From positions 2,542,001 through 2,606,000 of the forward strand of contig OZ220484.1 in the NCBI GenBank assembly GCA_965116165.1: 64,000 nucleotides of DNA, given 5' to 3'. The notes under the pieces are model-generated. The model was not told the DNA's origin, made no database searches, and saw only the letters and a list, made by a program, of their open reading frames with translations. Source of the DNA: Azophilus sp965116165 (GTDB taxonomy: Bacteria > Pseudomonadota > Gammaproteobacteria > Pseudomonadales > Azotimanducaceae). Shown one piece after another: positions 34,875-43,995 of this stretch (position 1 is its first letter; each line of letters starts with the position of its first letter). Both the position numbers and the translations under genes were made by a program.

Positions 34875-37229
34875 CTATGAGGCGATGCGGCGCAGGAACT
34901 CCGGCACATCCGCAGCCTCGCCGCTGCCGCCGGCGGAGGGCTGCCCGTTCACTGCTTCGACGGAGTCCGAAGGTTCGGCGGGACGGTCCTCGCCATTGCC
35001 GTTCGCCGGCGCATCGCGCCCGTTGCCAGCGGCGGGCGCCGGCTCCCTGTCCGAATCGGCGGAGACGGTGGGCGCAGCCCCGCTGCCGGACGGCGCAGGC
35101 GCGGGCCCGGCATCGTCCGGGGACGCCGCTTCGCCCGCAGGGGCCGGCGCATCCGCAGCCTCGGGTTCCGGCATGTTGTTGGCGCCGGCATGACCGCTTG
35201 CGTCGAACGCAGCGAATCCCGGCGGGGTCCAGGCAAGCGCGGCGGCATGCGCACCGGCGTCGATGCCGGGAGGCGGGGGACCGGCGGCGAACGCCTCCTC
35301 CATCGCCTTCGCCAGATCGGCCTTGCGGTACTTCGAGCGCGCCGCCACCCAGGCCGGACCCAGCGTCTCACGCGCTACCGCCACAATGCGATCCTTGCGC
35401 ATCCGCGACCAGACCAGATCGGCGCCCGGGCGCACATGCCCGGCAAAGTCGATGCCGAGCCGAGCCACGGTGGCCTCCAGTTCGGGACGCGCGTCGTGCT
35501 CGAACGCAAGCTGACCCTTGACCGTCCTCGCCACCGCGGCGGCGAACAGCTTCTCCCTGTCCTTGCGGGGCAGCGCGCGCAGGGCCGCGAAGCAGGCCGC
35601 GTCGTCGTCGCCCTCCATCCACTCGAACGGCAGGCGCGACCCATCCGCAAGCATCGCTTCGCCCGGACTCCAGGCCGCGAAGTCGTCGTCGTGGGTTCGG
35701 GCGGACGGTCGGTCGGCGGTCTCCCTGAAGGCGATGTCCAGCGCATGCCACGAACCGCCGTAGCCTTGCGCGAACACGCTGCGCGCGAGCTGGAACACCA
35801 CGAGATCGAAGGCGGCCTCGAAGTCGTCCGCCAGATGCGCCTTCACCAGCGCGGTGCGGATGGCGCGCAGGTCGTCGGCCAGACGGACGCCGACGCCCGC
35901 CTCCTCGCGGGCTCTGGCGCACGGATCCGCAGGCGATGCGACCGGCGTGGCGGCGGCCGGGCCGTCGACGCGAGAGGTTGGGGCGGTCTCTCCGCCGCTG
36001 TGCGAGGCGGTGTCATGGCCGTTCGACTGCGTACCGGTCTTCTCCGGCATGTCCTCGGGCCTCACCATCCCCTGGATGACCTGCAGCGTCCCGTCGCGTC
36101 CGATGGTGGCGATGCACCCGGCCATTGCGAAGTCCCCGGCGCGGAATGTCGTCCGCGCCTCGACCCTGGCCTCGATCGCGTCGAGGCGCGCTTCGACGGT
36201 CCCGGCCTCTTCCTCCAGTTCTTCGGTCCATTCGTCCTCGTCGATGTTGGCCAGTTCGTCGTGACGGGCGCGAAGCCGCTTGATCTCGGCGGCCTCGGCG
36301 TTGGTCGGCTTGCCGGGCACGGGGTGGATGCGCCCGAAGCGCGCAGTGGCGTTCCAGTCGACCTCCGGCATGGCCTCGGCCCACTTCCAGCGGGTAGCCA
36401 GCTCGGTGGCCGCGTTCGTGAGCTTCTCCATGGCGAGGTCGCCCAGCAGTTTCGGGTCTTTAAACCAGACGCCGTTCTCGTCCTCGTCGGCGAACAGGTC
36501 GCGCAGCACCGCACCGCCCGCGGCCTCGTAGGCGGAGACGCCGACGAAGCGCGCCATCGGCGAGCCGGCGGGCACGCGCTCTTCGGTAAGCAGGCGCCTT
36601 ACCTGCCAGGCGGACGGGCGATAGTCCTGAGCCGAGATCCGCTCCCACACTGTGCGCTGGCGGTCGTGGTCGGTGGTGACCGCGAACGCCTTCAGGATCT
36701 CGAGGTCGATCTCCCCGGCGCGGCAGGCGTCGAGCAGTTCGGGCGCGGCGTTGCCGAGGCGAAGCCGCTGCTCGACGATGCGCCCGGAGACGCCGAAGCG
36801 CGCCGCGATGGCGGCGACGGCGAGACCCGACCCGGCAAGCTCGCGGAAGGCGACCACCTGGTCGGCCGGATGCATCGCAATGCGCACCGTGTTCTCGGCC
36901 AGCGACAGCTCCCCCGCGTCGCCGTCGGCGGCGATCCGGCAGGGTACGGAGCCGCCGGCGTCGAGCGCGCCTTCCGCAGCCAGCGCCTGGAGCGCCGCAA
37001 GCCGGCGGCCTCCGGCGACGACCGCGAAGCGCTCCCGGCCTTCTTCGTCCGTTCCGTCGGCGCGGACCACGAGGTTCTCCAGCAGGCCGTGGGCCTCGAT
37101 CGAGGCCTTGAGCTGGGTGTGGGCGGACTCGTCCGCCGGAGTCTTGCGCGCGTTCTCCGGCGCAAGAACAAGACGGGAGAGCGGAATCGCCCGGATCCGG
37201 GGATCGGGCGGGGAATCGGTTGGGTTCAT
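34875..37229 (-). CDS. ParB/Spo0J-type N-terminal domain protein (large plasmid variant)
   Basis: 784 residues from ATG 37229 (CACGGAGAAC upstream). The ParB N-domain spans ~10-200: IPLSRLVLAPENARKTPADE, LKASIEAHGLLENLVVR, VVAGGRRLAALQAL, LSLAENTVRIAMHPADQV, then a helix-turn-helix AAIAARFGVSGRIVEQRLRLG. The remainder is long and includes a Glu/Arg coiled coil near 325-370 and a Pro/Ala/Gly-rich acidic segment near 690-770 before PEFLRRIAS. ParB N-domains bind CTP in true ParB proteins. The GGRR motif is present, but large plasmid forms like this one are of unclear function. No ParA is seen in the window. Intact. Confidence 0.88.
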   Translation of the reverse strand: MNPTDSPPDPRIRAIPLSRLVLAPENARKTPADESAHTQLKASIEAHGLLENLVVRADGTDEEGRERFAVVAGGRRLAALQALAAEGALDAGGSVPCRIAADGDAGELSLAENTVRIAMHPADQVVAFRELAGSGLAVAAIAARFGVSGRIVEQRLRLGNAAPELLDACRAGEIDLEILKAFAVTTDHDRQRTVWERISAQDYRPSAWQVRRLLTEERVPAGSPMARFVGVSAYEAAGGAVLRDLFADEDENGVWFKDPKLLGDLAMEKLTNAATELATRWKWAEAMPEVDWNATARFGRIHPVPGKPTNAEAAEIKRLRARHDELANIDEDEWTEELEEEAGTVEARLDAIEARVEARTTFRAGDFAMAGCIATIGRDGTLQVIQGMVRPEDMPEKTGTQSNGHDTASHSGGETAPTSRVDGPAAATPVASPADPCARAREEAGVGVRLADDLRAIRTALVKAHLADDFEAAFDLVVFQLARSVFAQGYGGSWHALDIAFRETADRPSARTHDDDFAAWSPGEAMLADGSRLPFEWMEGDDDAACFAALRALPRKDREKLFAAAVARTVKGQLAFEHDARPELEATVARLGIDFAGHVRPGADLVWSRMRKDRIVAVARETLGPAWVAARSKYRKADLAKAMEEAFAAGPPPPGIDAGAHAAALAWTPPGFAAFDASGHAGANNMPEPEAADAPAPAGEAASPDDAGPAPAPSGSGAAPTVSADSDREPAPAAGNGRDAPANGNGEDRPAEPSDSVEAVNGQPSAGGSGEAADVPEFLRRIAS

Positions 37230-37345
37230 GGAGTTCTCCGTGGGTGGGAAGACAAAAGCGCGGGCGGCCCGTTGCGGAACGAAGCGGGACGGTATGCCCG
37301 GGCGCGAGGGGCCGGGCCATTGTTGTGAAACGAGGGACGCGGCGC

Positions 37346-38677
37346 TCAGACCGCGATGTCGATGCGCTCGCCCCAGGGTTCGCGATGGACAGCCGGGCGC
37401 GAACTGGACCAGTTCACCCAGAGCACCGGGAAGTCCGGCTCGCTGCCGGGGTAGCGCGAGCACCGCATGTCCGTGAAGTACAGGCACACGGTGGGGCGGA
37501 CGCCCTGCTCGTCGAGCCAGGCGAAGCCGGGACGGAAATCGGTGCCGCCCCGCCCGCGAACCCTGATGGTCTCGGGCAGGTCGAACGCGGAGTACTCCGC
37601 TGCGTCCTGCACGGCCGCGTCGACCTGAAGGACCACGACGCGCTCGGGCTGGAGTTCGGCGGCGACCTCGCGCACCTCGGTCCAGAACGCCGCGAGCCGG
37701 TCTGCGGGCAGCGAGCCAGACGTGTCGACGATGACGGCGATCGTGCCGATCCCTTCGGAGCGGATCGACGGGAGATACAACCCGCTGTCGATGAAGCGGG
37801 GGTTGGGCGCACTCCAGGAATAGTCGCTGCGGGCGGCGTCGGTCATGTGCCGTCGCAGCAGCGCGCGCCAGTCGAGCCTCGCGGCATGGGCGGAGCGCAC
37901 GGTCTCGCCGACGGCGCCGGGGAGTATGCCCTCGGCCTTGGCGAGGCTCGCCGCCTGATGCATGGCCTCGTCCCAGGCCTGCTCTTCGGCGGTCCTGGCG
38001 GCGGGCGACAGGCCGGGGAGCGGTACTTCGCCGGTCCCGTTCGAGGCAGCGTCCATGACCTCGCCGGTGCCGGACGGATCGTGGCTTGGTGGCGCGCCGG
38101 CGGACGCAGCCGATGAATCCCGTCCCGGTTCCGCTCTGGAGCCGGAGTTGCTGCCGGAAGGGTCGTTGCCTTGTCCGGCGCCGGACTGGCTACCCGATGG
38201 CGAACCGGCGGCGGAGGGTCCAGAGCCTGCGGACGCCGACCCGTCGTTCCGCTCCTGTCCGTCCCCGTCCGGTTCCGGCAGTCGGTTGTAGGCTTCCTCG
38301 ACGCTCATGCCTTCCCAGGCTTCCGCCCCGGACGGCAGCGTGAAACCGGCCTCGCGCAACAGGGCGTGTGTGACCCGTTGCGAGGCGTACTGCCAGCGTT
38401 GCGGGTCTCGTCCGTTGCGCCGCGTGTGGTGCTTGAGCGCGCAGGCCAGCACCACCCGCGCAATGGCGGCCTCGATCGCGTGCGCGCCGGTGCCGGCGAC
38501 CCAGTCCGGCGAGTAGCGGATCTCGCGCCCGTCGCTCGCCAGCGTCTCGCGCGAGGGATCGGGCTTGAGCGGCAGCCGCAGCGCCAGACTCCCGAAAAAT
38601 GGCTGGCGACGCAGCAACTCCGTAACGCAGGCGCTCACCCGACGGGCGGACTCGGCCTGCCCGCGCACAGTCGTCAC
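37346..38677 (-). CDS. VWA-like metallopeptidase-fold protein (DUF2201 type)
   Basis: 443 residues from GTG 38677, overlapping the DUF3150 stop (GTGA). The N-terminal ~150 residues are a metallopeptidase-like domain: RRQPFFGSLALRLPL, EIRYSPDWVAG and VLACALKHHTRRNGRDP (a residual HEMLH-like helix). A ~110-residue Ser/Gly/Pro-rich linker follows. The C-terminal VWA-like domain has IGTIAVIVDTSGSLPADRL (MIDAS DxSxS), RGRGGTDFRPGF and VCLYFTDMRC. MoxR-VWA pairs act as chaperone-like machines; the matching MoxR gene is two genes upstream. The substrate is unknown. Intact. Confidence 0.88.
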   Translation of the reverse strand: MTTVRGQAESARRVSACVTELLRRQPFFGSLALRLPLKPDPSRETLASDGREIRYSPDWVAGTGAHAIEAAIARVVLACALKHHTRRNGRDPQRWQYASQRVTHALLREAGFTLPSGAEAWEGMSVEEAYNRLPEPDGDGQERNDGSASAGSGPSAAGSPSGSQSGAGQGNDPSGSNSGSRAEPGRDSSAASAGAPPSHDPSGTGEVMDAASNGTGEVPLPGLSPAARTAEEQAWDEAMHQAASLAKAEGILPGAVGETVRSAHAARLDWRALLRRHMTDAARSDYSWSAPNPRFIDSGLYLPSIRSEGIGTIAVIVDTSGSLPADRLAAFWTEVREVAAELQPERVVVLQVDAAVQDAAEYSAFDLPETIRVRGRGGTDFRPGFAWLDEQGVRPTVCLYFTDMRCSRYPGSEPDFPVLWVNWSSSRPAVHREPWGERIDIAV

Positions 38678-39597
38678 GCCGCCTCCCGCAGCGCCCCGGC
38701 TGACGTATCGGCCAATGTGCCGTCCGGCGTACCGAAATACCCCGCGAACTGCTCCGCCAGTGCGTCGGCGTCGCGCTTCACCCGCTGGCGGGCCGCCGGA
38801 TCGAACATCCGCGACGGGCGCAACGCGTCCGGCTCCACGCTCGCGATCTTCTCCCTGACCTGCTCGCACAGACGCGCCAGATCGCCGTCGCCGAAGAGGT
38901 TCAAACGCGGAACGATGTCGACCAGATCGCGCAGGTTCCCGATCATCGAGTTCCGGAACACCAGCGGCTTGCCGTTGTCGTCCTCGCACAAACGTCCCGC
39001 GACATGCTCGACCGCCTCGCCCAGACGCCGGTAGAGATCGCCCACGGCGCCGCGCAGCCGTTCCTCGACCTGACGCTCGATGTCGCGCTTGATCCGCTCG
39101 CTGTCGTCGCCGGCGAGCTTCGCCATGAAGTGCCCGGCGTCCGGCACCGGCGCAATGCGATAGACAATGGCGAACCGCTCCCGCAGCGCGTCTCTCGAAG
39201 GATAGTCGCCGATGTGGAACAGCCGTCCGAGTTCCAGACGCGCGCGGTCGATGTTCTCGTCGTAGGCTTCGATGAACCGGGCGCGCTCCCGCACCATGCG
39301 CTCGCACAACCCGTCCATGAGTTCGGTGTAGCGATCATAGTTGGCCACGGTAAGCAGGCGGCTGCCCTTGTCGTCCCAGGGCATGGTCTGCTCGTAATGC
39401 GTGGCTCTCGCCTTGCTCACGGTGGCGGTCAGCGCGGCGAACGCCTCCTTCGGCAGCAGCCGCTTGTTGTAGCGCCCGGCACTCGCGCTCGCCTCGTGGT
39501 GAACCGCGACATGGGCGCTTGCGTCCCGGTCGTACAGCCGCCCGGACCAGGTGGCGATGCGCAAAGACGCCAGCATGGCGTCGGAATTGATGTTCAT
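38674..39597 (-). CDS. DUF3150 protein
   Basis: 307 residues from ATG 39597 with AAGGAGGATCC, an almost ideal ribosome site. Family blocks: MLASLRIATWSGRLYDRDAS, GRYNKRLLPKEAF, TMPWDDKGSRLL and a long helical middle part (RARFIEAYDENIDRARLELG), ending with a helical region. DUF3150 proteins are always found between MoxR and VWA genes in plasmid or phage modules and are of unknown function. The stop overlaps the VWA start, giving translational coupling. Intact. Confidence 0.85.
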   Translation of the reverse strand: MNINSDAMLASLRIATWSGRLYDRDASAHVAVHHEASASAGRYNKRLLPKEAFAALTATVSKARATHYEQTMPWDDKGSRLLTVANYDRYTELMDGLCERMVRERARFIEAYDENIDRARLELGRLFHIGDYPSRDALRERFAIVYRIAPVPDAGHFMAKLAGDDSERIKRDIERQVEERLRGAVGDLYRRLGEAVEHVAGRLCEDDNGKPLVFRNSMIGNLRDLVDIVPRLNLFGDGDLARLCEQVREKIASVEPDALRPSRMFDPAARQRVKRDADALAEQFAGYFGTPDGTLADTSAGALREAA

Positions 39598-39611
39598 GGA
39601 TCCTCCTTGGG

Positions 39612-39758
39612 TTACCGGAGCGTCCACACGGGGACGCAAAGGGTGGCGGCGAGCAGGCGCTTCGCCGCCTCAAGACTCGGGGCGCGCACCCGGTACTCGC
39701 GCGAGGGCGCGTCTCCCGGGGGGTAATGTGTGATCCGCCAGACCGGGGACGCGGTCAT
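39612..39758 (-). CDS. Very small hypothetical protein between MoxR and DUF3150 genes
   Basis: 48 residues, starting ATG 39758 inside the MoxR stop (ATGA) and ending 14 bases before the DUF3150 start. Sequence MTASPVWRITHYPPGDAPSR, then YRVRAPSLEAAKRLLAATL. The beta-beta-alpha-like pattern and the tight coupling on both sides suggest a real short gene. No family is recognised. Confidence 0.6.
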   Translation of the reverse strand: MTASPVWRITHYPPGDAPSREYRVRAPSLEAAKRLLAATLCVPVWTLR

Positions 39759-40780
39759 GACTGCGTTCTCCCGGCGGCCCAGCGGATGAACGCAGGCGTG
39801 CGCTGCAACGCCGGGTCGCGACGGATGCACGAACCCACCAAGAACTCGCCGACCTCGCGGCGCAGCCGCTGTGCGTAGGTCACGATGGCGTCGAGGCGGA
39901 CATCGCTGGCGAGCCGGTAGAGCGAGCCGCACAGCGCGATCAGGGCGCTCGGATTGTCCGGCACCCCGGCGTGCTCGGGATCGTCGAGCACCGCGCGCGG
40001 ATGCGGCAACTCCCGCCAGACGTTCAGAAACGCGCTGAACTCGACCGCTGCGGCCTCGCCGACGGCGCCGCGCAGCAGCGACCGCTCGGCGGCGGGATCG
40101 AGACCGTTGCGACGATGCACGATACCGCTGGCGAACTCCCAGGTGCGCGGACACGCAAACGCCCGCTCGCGCGACTGCGGGTCGAAGGTGTGGAGAAGGT
40201 CGGGCCGCAGCTGAATGAAGAAGAGCACTTCGGGAGCGATGCCGTTGGCCGCGCCCCAGGCGCACCAGTCGGTAGCGTCCACACGAATCTCCAGATGCAC
40301 GAACCGCGACGCCAGCGGAGTCGGCATGCGGTTGACGACGCCGCGGTCGCCCTCCCGGTTCCCGCAGGCGATCAGCGAGGCGCCGGCGGGCAACTCGTAC
40401 TCGCCGACCCTGCGGTCCAGAACCAGTTGATACAGGGCGGCCTGGACCATCGGCACGGCGGACGGCAACTCCTCCAGGTTGATGAGCCACGATCCGGTGT
40501 CGTCGGGCGGCGGCAAAAACGCAGGCGGCGCCCAGCGGGTGCGCCCGCCGTCATCGCGCCAGGGGATGCCGCGCAGGTCCACGGGATCAAGCAGCAGCGC
40601 GCGCACATCGACGTAGCGGCGGCCGGCGGCGGCCACCTGCCGGGCAATCTGCGACTTGGCCGCGCCGGGCGGCCCCCAGACGATGCAGGGCTGGCGGGCC
40701 TCGACCAGCAGCGCAAGGGTCGCGGCGAGTTCGCTCGGGCGGAGCGTATAGTCCGCCGATACGGTATCGGGTTCGGTCAT
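39755..40780 (-). CDS. MoxR-type AAA+ ATPase
   Basis: 341 residues from ATG 40780. Walker A VWGPPGAAKSQIARQVA lies near residue 34 (GPPGxxKS form), Walker B SWLINLEELPSAVPMVQAAL near 95, sensor 1 SLIACGNREGDRGVVNRMP, and arginine finger region LASRFVHLEI. The C-terminal helical lid follows. In Walker B the usual Asp-Glu is Asn-Leu-Glu-Glu, so the acidic pair is shifted. It is the first gene of the run MoxR - 48-aa protein - DUF3150 - VWA - ParB - GHKL, suggesting an ATPase/VWA remodelling machine. Intact. Confidence 0.9.
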   Translation of the reverse strand: MTEPDTVSADYTLRPSELAATLALLVEARQPCIVWGPPGAAKSQIARQVAAAGRRYVDVRALLLDPVDLRGIPWRDDGGRTRWAPPAFLPPPDDTGSWLINLEELPSAVPMVQAALYQLVLDRRVGEYELPAGASLIACGNREGDRGVVNRMPTPLASRFVHLEIRVDATDWCAWGAANGIAPEVLFFIQLRPDLLHTFDPQSRERAFACPRTWEFASGIVHRRNGLDPAAERSLLRGAVGEAAAVEFSAFLNVWRELPHPRAVLDDPEHAGVPDNPSALIALCGSLYRLASDVRLDAIVTYAQRLRREVGEFLVGSCIRRDPALQRTPAFIRWAAGRTQS

Positions 40781-41351
40781 GGGCAGGCTCCGAAGTAGCG
40801 GAAACGGAACGCGGACGCCCTCGGCATCCGGACTTCGCCCGGCCCCGCGCCCGACTCCCGCTCATGGCGCCGCGGAGCGCGCGCCGGGAAACGCGGAAGT
40901 GGTCGCGGCGAGACCGCAGTCAGGCGATTTCGAGGGCGGCGCCCGGAAGGCCGGGCGAAGGAATGCGCGAAAGCGAGAGCGTTTGCCCGATGTGCCCCTC
41001 AGCGTGACAGGATGGTCACGGACACACGGATTGCCCCCGGCGGTGTCAAGCGAACCCCGACTCGAAACCCGGCGAAAGCCTCTTCGACGAGGCCGGAAAC
41101 GAACCTCAACCGGTCAGGCCTTGAGCTTGAGCCACGCAGGCGGAAACAGCCCGATCCAGTCGAAAGCCATCTCCGAACCTGCGGGTTTGTCGGGCGGCGG
41201 ACAACATCGCAGCCAAGGGAACAACCCGCCGAAAGAACGGCAGTCCGTCAATGCACTGCTCGCTATCCGGGCCGGAGAGCAGGTTGTGCCGACCATCCAA
41301 ACGGTGAAAGACGGCTCAACAACGCAACGGCCTGCGGAACCGGAGGCCGGT
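40781..41351. other. Gap without recognisable gene
   Basis: 571 bases between MoxR and the ankyrin gene. Frames present have shadow-like composition on both strands, and no RNA gene or clear dyad was found. It presumably holds the promoter of the MoxR-led operon at the left side. Confidence 0.4.
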
Positions 41352-42543
41352 CTACTGGAACCGACCTTCGTTCAGCCGCCACCAGACGTCCGTTCCCTCA
41401 AGCGCGGAGTTCTTCTGCGCAAGATCCCAGGGGGTTTCGCCAGATCCATCTTTTGCCACCGGATCCGCTCCTGCGTCGAGCAGCACCTCCAAAACCTCGG
41501 GAGTCTCACTGCGCCACGCCGCTGCGTGCAGGGGCGTCCATCCACCCGTATCCCGTGCATCTATCTTCGCGCCCGCGCCGAGCAATGCCTCCAAAACCGC
41601 AGGAGTCTTGCTGCCTGCCGCTGCTATGTGCAGGGGCGTCCATCCATTCTTAGACCGCGCATCCACCTTCGCGCCCGCGTCGAGCAATACCTCCAAAACC
41701 GCAGGGGTATCGCTGTATCTCGCCGCTAAGTGCAGGGGCGTCCATCCATCCGTATCCTGCCGCGCATCCACCTTCGCGCCTGCGTCGAGCAATGCCTCCA
41801 AAACCGCAGGAGTCTTGCTGCCTGCCGCCGCTCTGTGGGGCGTCCAGGGGCGTCCATCCACCCGTATCCCGTGCATCTATCTTCGCGCCCGCGTCAAGCA
41901 ATACCTCCAAAACCGCAGGGGTATCGCTGTATCTCGCCGCTAAGTGCAGGGGCGTCCATCCATCCGTATCCCGTGCATCTATCTTCGCGCCCGCGCCGAG
42001 CAATGCCTCCAAAACCGCAGGAGTCTTGCTGCCTGCCGCCGCTCTGTGCAGGGGCGTCCATCCATTCTTAGACCGCGCATCCACCTTCGCGCCTGCGTCG
42101 AGCAATGCCTCCAAAACCGCAGGAGTCTTGCTGTACGCCGCCGCTGCGTACAGGGGCGTCCATCCATCCGTATCCCGTGCATCTATCTTCGCGCCCGCGT
42201 CGAGCAATGCCTCCAAAACCGCAGGAGTCTTGCTGCCTGCCGCCGCTCTGTGCAGGGGCGTCCATCCATTCTTAGACCGCGCATCCACCTTCGCGCCTGC
42301 GTCGAGCAATGCCTCCAAAACCGCAGGAGTCTTGCTGTACGCCGCTCTGTGCAGGGGCGTCCATCCATTCTTAGACCGCGCATCCACCTTCGCGCCCGCG
42401 CCGAGGCAACGGGAAACATCCGCCGCCTCCGCGTGCTCAAAGAAACTCACCGTGTTCCAGTCTTGGCAGGAGGTCGTAGCCTTCACTGGCCCATCGCAAG
42501 CCCACAAGAAGAACGCGGCCGTCAGAATCCAGCTTGCTTTCAT
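41352..42543 (-). pseudogene. Secreted ankyrin-repeat protein, frameshifted inside the repeats
   Basis: Starts at ATG 42543: MKASWILTAAFFLWACDGPV is a Sec signal with a possible lipobox (LWAC, an odd Trp at -2). A short Cys-containing region (TSCQDWNTVSFFEHAEAAD) leads into about ten 33-residue ankyrin repeats alternating KVDARSKNGWTPLHRAA and KIDARDTDGWTPLHLAA types, ending in the capping repeat ETPWDLAQKNSALEG. In repeat 6 a 10-base tandem duplication (TGGACGCCCC twice, net +7 bases, 41836-41856) shifts the frame; the sixth to tenth repeats continue in another frame. Repeats are nearly identical at DNA level, so recent slippage or conversion is likely. Expected outside the cytoplasm, binding proteins. 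Confidence 0.82.
41500..42410. repeat. Array of ~99-base ankyrin-coding tandem repeats
   Basis: Segments such as the minus-strand code for KTPAVLEALLDAGAK recur with almost no base changes, alternating with two versions of the loop (SKNGW and DTDGW). Single-codon length changes occur in two units. The spacing matches one ankyrin repeat each, so it is coding, not CRISPR. Confidence 0.9.
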
Positions 42544-42712
42544 TGTCTTATCCGGCACTCTTGCTCCGCCCAGCGCACATCGTACAACAACCTTCAATCC
42601 GCCCCGCGCGGAACCAGAACCTGCAGAGCGAAACGGGAGAAACGGTCCGAGCTGGTGCGTTTGGCAACAACTCTGCGAGACAGAAGCATCCCAAACCCGT
42701 GCGACGGCAACC

Positions 42713-43132
42713 TCACACCCATCCCCGCTGGGCGAATGAAACGACCTCGCCGTCGGCGACGACAAAGTGATCAAGCAGCCGAATGTCTACCATCGCCAGC
42801 ACACGGGCCAGCCGTTCGGTGAGAGTGCGGTCGGACTCGCTGGGTTCGGCCACGCCCGAGGGGTGATTGTGGAACAGCGCCACGGCAGCGGCGTTCCTGT
42901 CGAGCGCTTCCTGGAGCACCACGCGGGCATGCACCGTCGCGTCGTCGATAGTGCCGTTGAAGAGCTCGGCGATGTCGATAAGACGGTTGCGCGTGTCCAG
43001 AAAGATCACTCCGAACACCTCATTGCGGCGCCCGGCAAGCTTCAGGCGCAGGAAGTCCTCGAAGTCTCGGGAGGACTTGAACGCACGACCCCGGCGGCAG
43101 CGCTGCGACAACACCGAGAGCGCAAGCTTCAC
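42713..43132 (-). CDS. RadC-like JAB (JAMM) domain protein
   Basis: 139 residues from GTG 43132; the frame is open further upstream, so the start is uncertain (relatives have ~20-40 more residues). The JAMM metalloprotease motif is complete: NEVFGVIFLDTRNRLID with the Glu, ALFHNHPSGVAEPSESD (HxHPSG...SxxD) and VVADGEVVSFAQRGWV at the end. The helix-hairpin-helix of full-length RadC is absent. Stand-alone JAB proteins are typical of plasmids and prophages and have no proven activity in repair. Confidence 0.82.
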   Translation of the reverse strand: MKLALSVLSQRCRRGRAFKSSRDFEDFLRLKLAGRRNEVFGVIFLDTRNRLIDIAELFNGTIDDATVHARVVLQEALDRNAAAVALFHNHPSGVAEPSESDRTLTERLARVLAMVDIRLLDHFVVADGEVVSFAQRGWV

Positions 43133-43452
43133 GACAACGGATTGCTCGCTCTTCGACAGCGAATCGGGCGTCAGCGACTTGAAACGATTGGCGGAGGCGG
43201 TTCTTGATGCAGGTATGGCGGATGGTCTCCTGAACAGGTTGGGGATGGAACTCGGGGGTCCGTCCCGGGCGCAAGCGGCGCGAACACGCGCACGAGCCCC
43301 GGAACCCGCCCCATCCGGGCCTTTCTCCGACTCTCGGGGGCGCCTTATGCATTGGGTCGCAGGATGCTCGCAACCTCTGGGGCAGGCTGCAGGCCGATCA
43401 TAAGGAGGAGCAGCGGTGGCGGCCCGCTGGATAAACCGTTCTGTGCGAAGGC
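43133..43452. other. Gap between JAB gene and recombinase remnant
   Basis: 320 bases. The part next to 43132 may encode extra N-terminal residues of the JAB protein (SLTPDSLSKSEQSVVV in frame, no ATG seen). The rest is GC-rich with no supported gene. Confidence 0.4.
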
Positions 43453-43665
43453 TTACGAGGCTGGAGGAGAAGAGGCGGTCTCGCCCGCCAGATCCGCTCG
43501 CAGGCTTTCAGCGACGCGGGCGGCAGACGCTTTCACCGAGTCGTGCGCCAGATGCGCATAGCGCGCCGTGGTCTGCACTTGCTTGTGGCCGAGCAACTTG
43601 CCGATCATCGGCAGGCTCTCTCCCAAAGCCAGCGCGCGGGACAAAAAGCTTTGCCCATGTGACGG
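43453..43665 (-). pseudogene. Tyrosine recombinase (integrase) C-terminal remnant
   Basis: About 70 codons. LALGESLPMIGKLLGHKQVQ has the LGH box and TTARYAHL supplies the catalytic Tyr; DSVKASAARVAESLRADL is the usual end. Upstream the expected HDLRHSF reads PSHGQSFLSRAL, with the active-site Arg replaced by Gly, and a TAG (43666-43668) stands immediately before. The N-terminal ~300 residues are missing. It lies 330 bases inside the right junction, where an element integrase is expected, and cannot be active. Confidence 0.82.
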
Positions 43666-43668
43666 CTA

Positions 43669-43995
43669 TGCGAATACCGTCGGGCGCGGCACGAGCACTG
43701 CGGACTTTGTGATCCGGGGTGGGCTGATCCGCCCCTTGATAGTATTGCTGTCGCCAATAGAATGGGAACGTTGCAGACAGGAGGCGGCGACCGCTGGATG
43801 CTGGGTTTTGCGCCTTGGATGCGCTATGGTATGAGACGTGATTCCGTGTTGAAATAGTGTTGAACAGAAGGATGAGCGGGAATATGGGATGGATTTCTTC
43901 CTTTCACAAGATTTCTTTTTATCCTTATTATTACAATTACTAAGGCTGGTTCTTCACCCTCCTTTAGCATCAATGAAAATCCCTTAATTCATAAA
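43669..43995. other. AT-rich right end of the element, no gene
   Basis: 327 bases running from the recombinase remnant to the junction. The last ~130 bases are strikingly AT-rich and pyrimidine-biased compared with the ~63% GC surroundings, probably the recombination (attR) flank left after loss of the integrase 5' part. Confidence 0.5.

Noticed and set aside
41500..42740. CRISPR-like regularly spaced repeat
   Set aside because: Units are contiguous 99-base ankyrin codes without unique spacers, and no cas genes are present.
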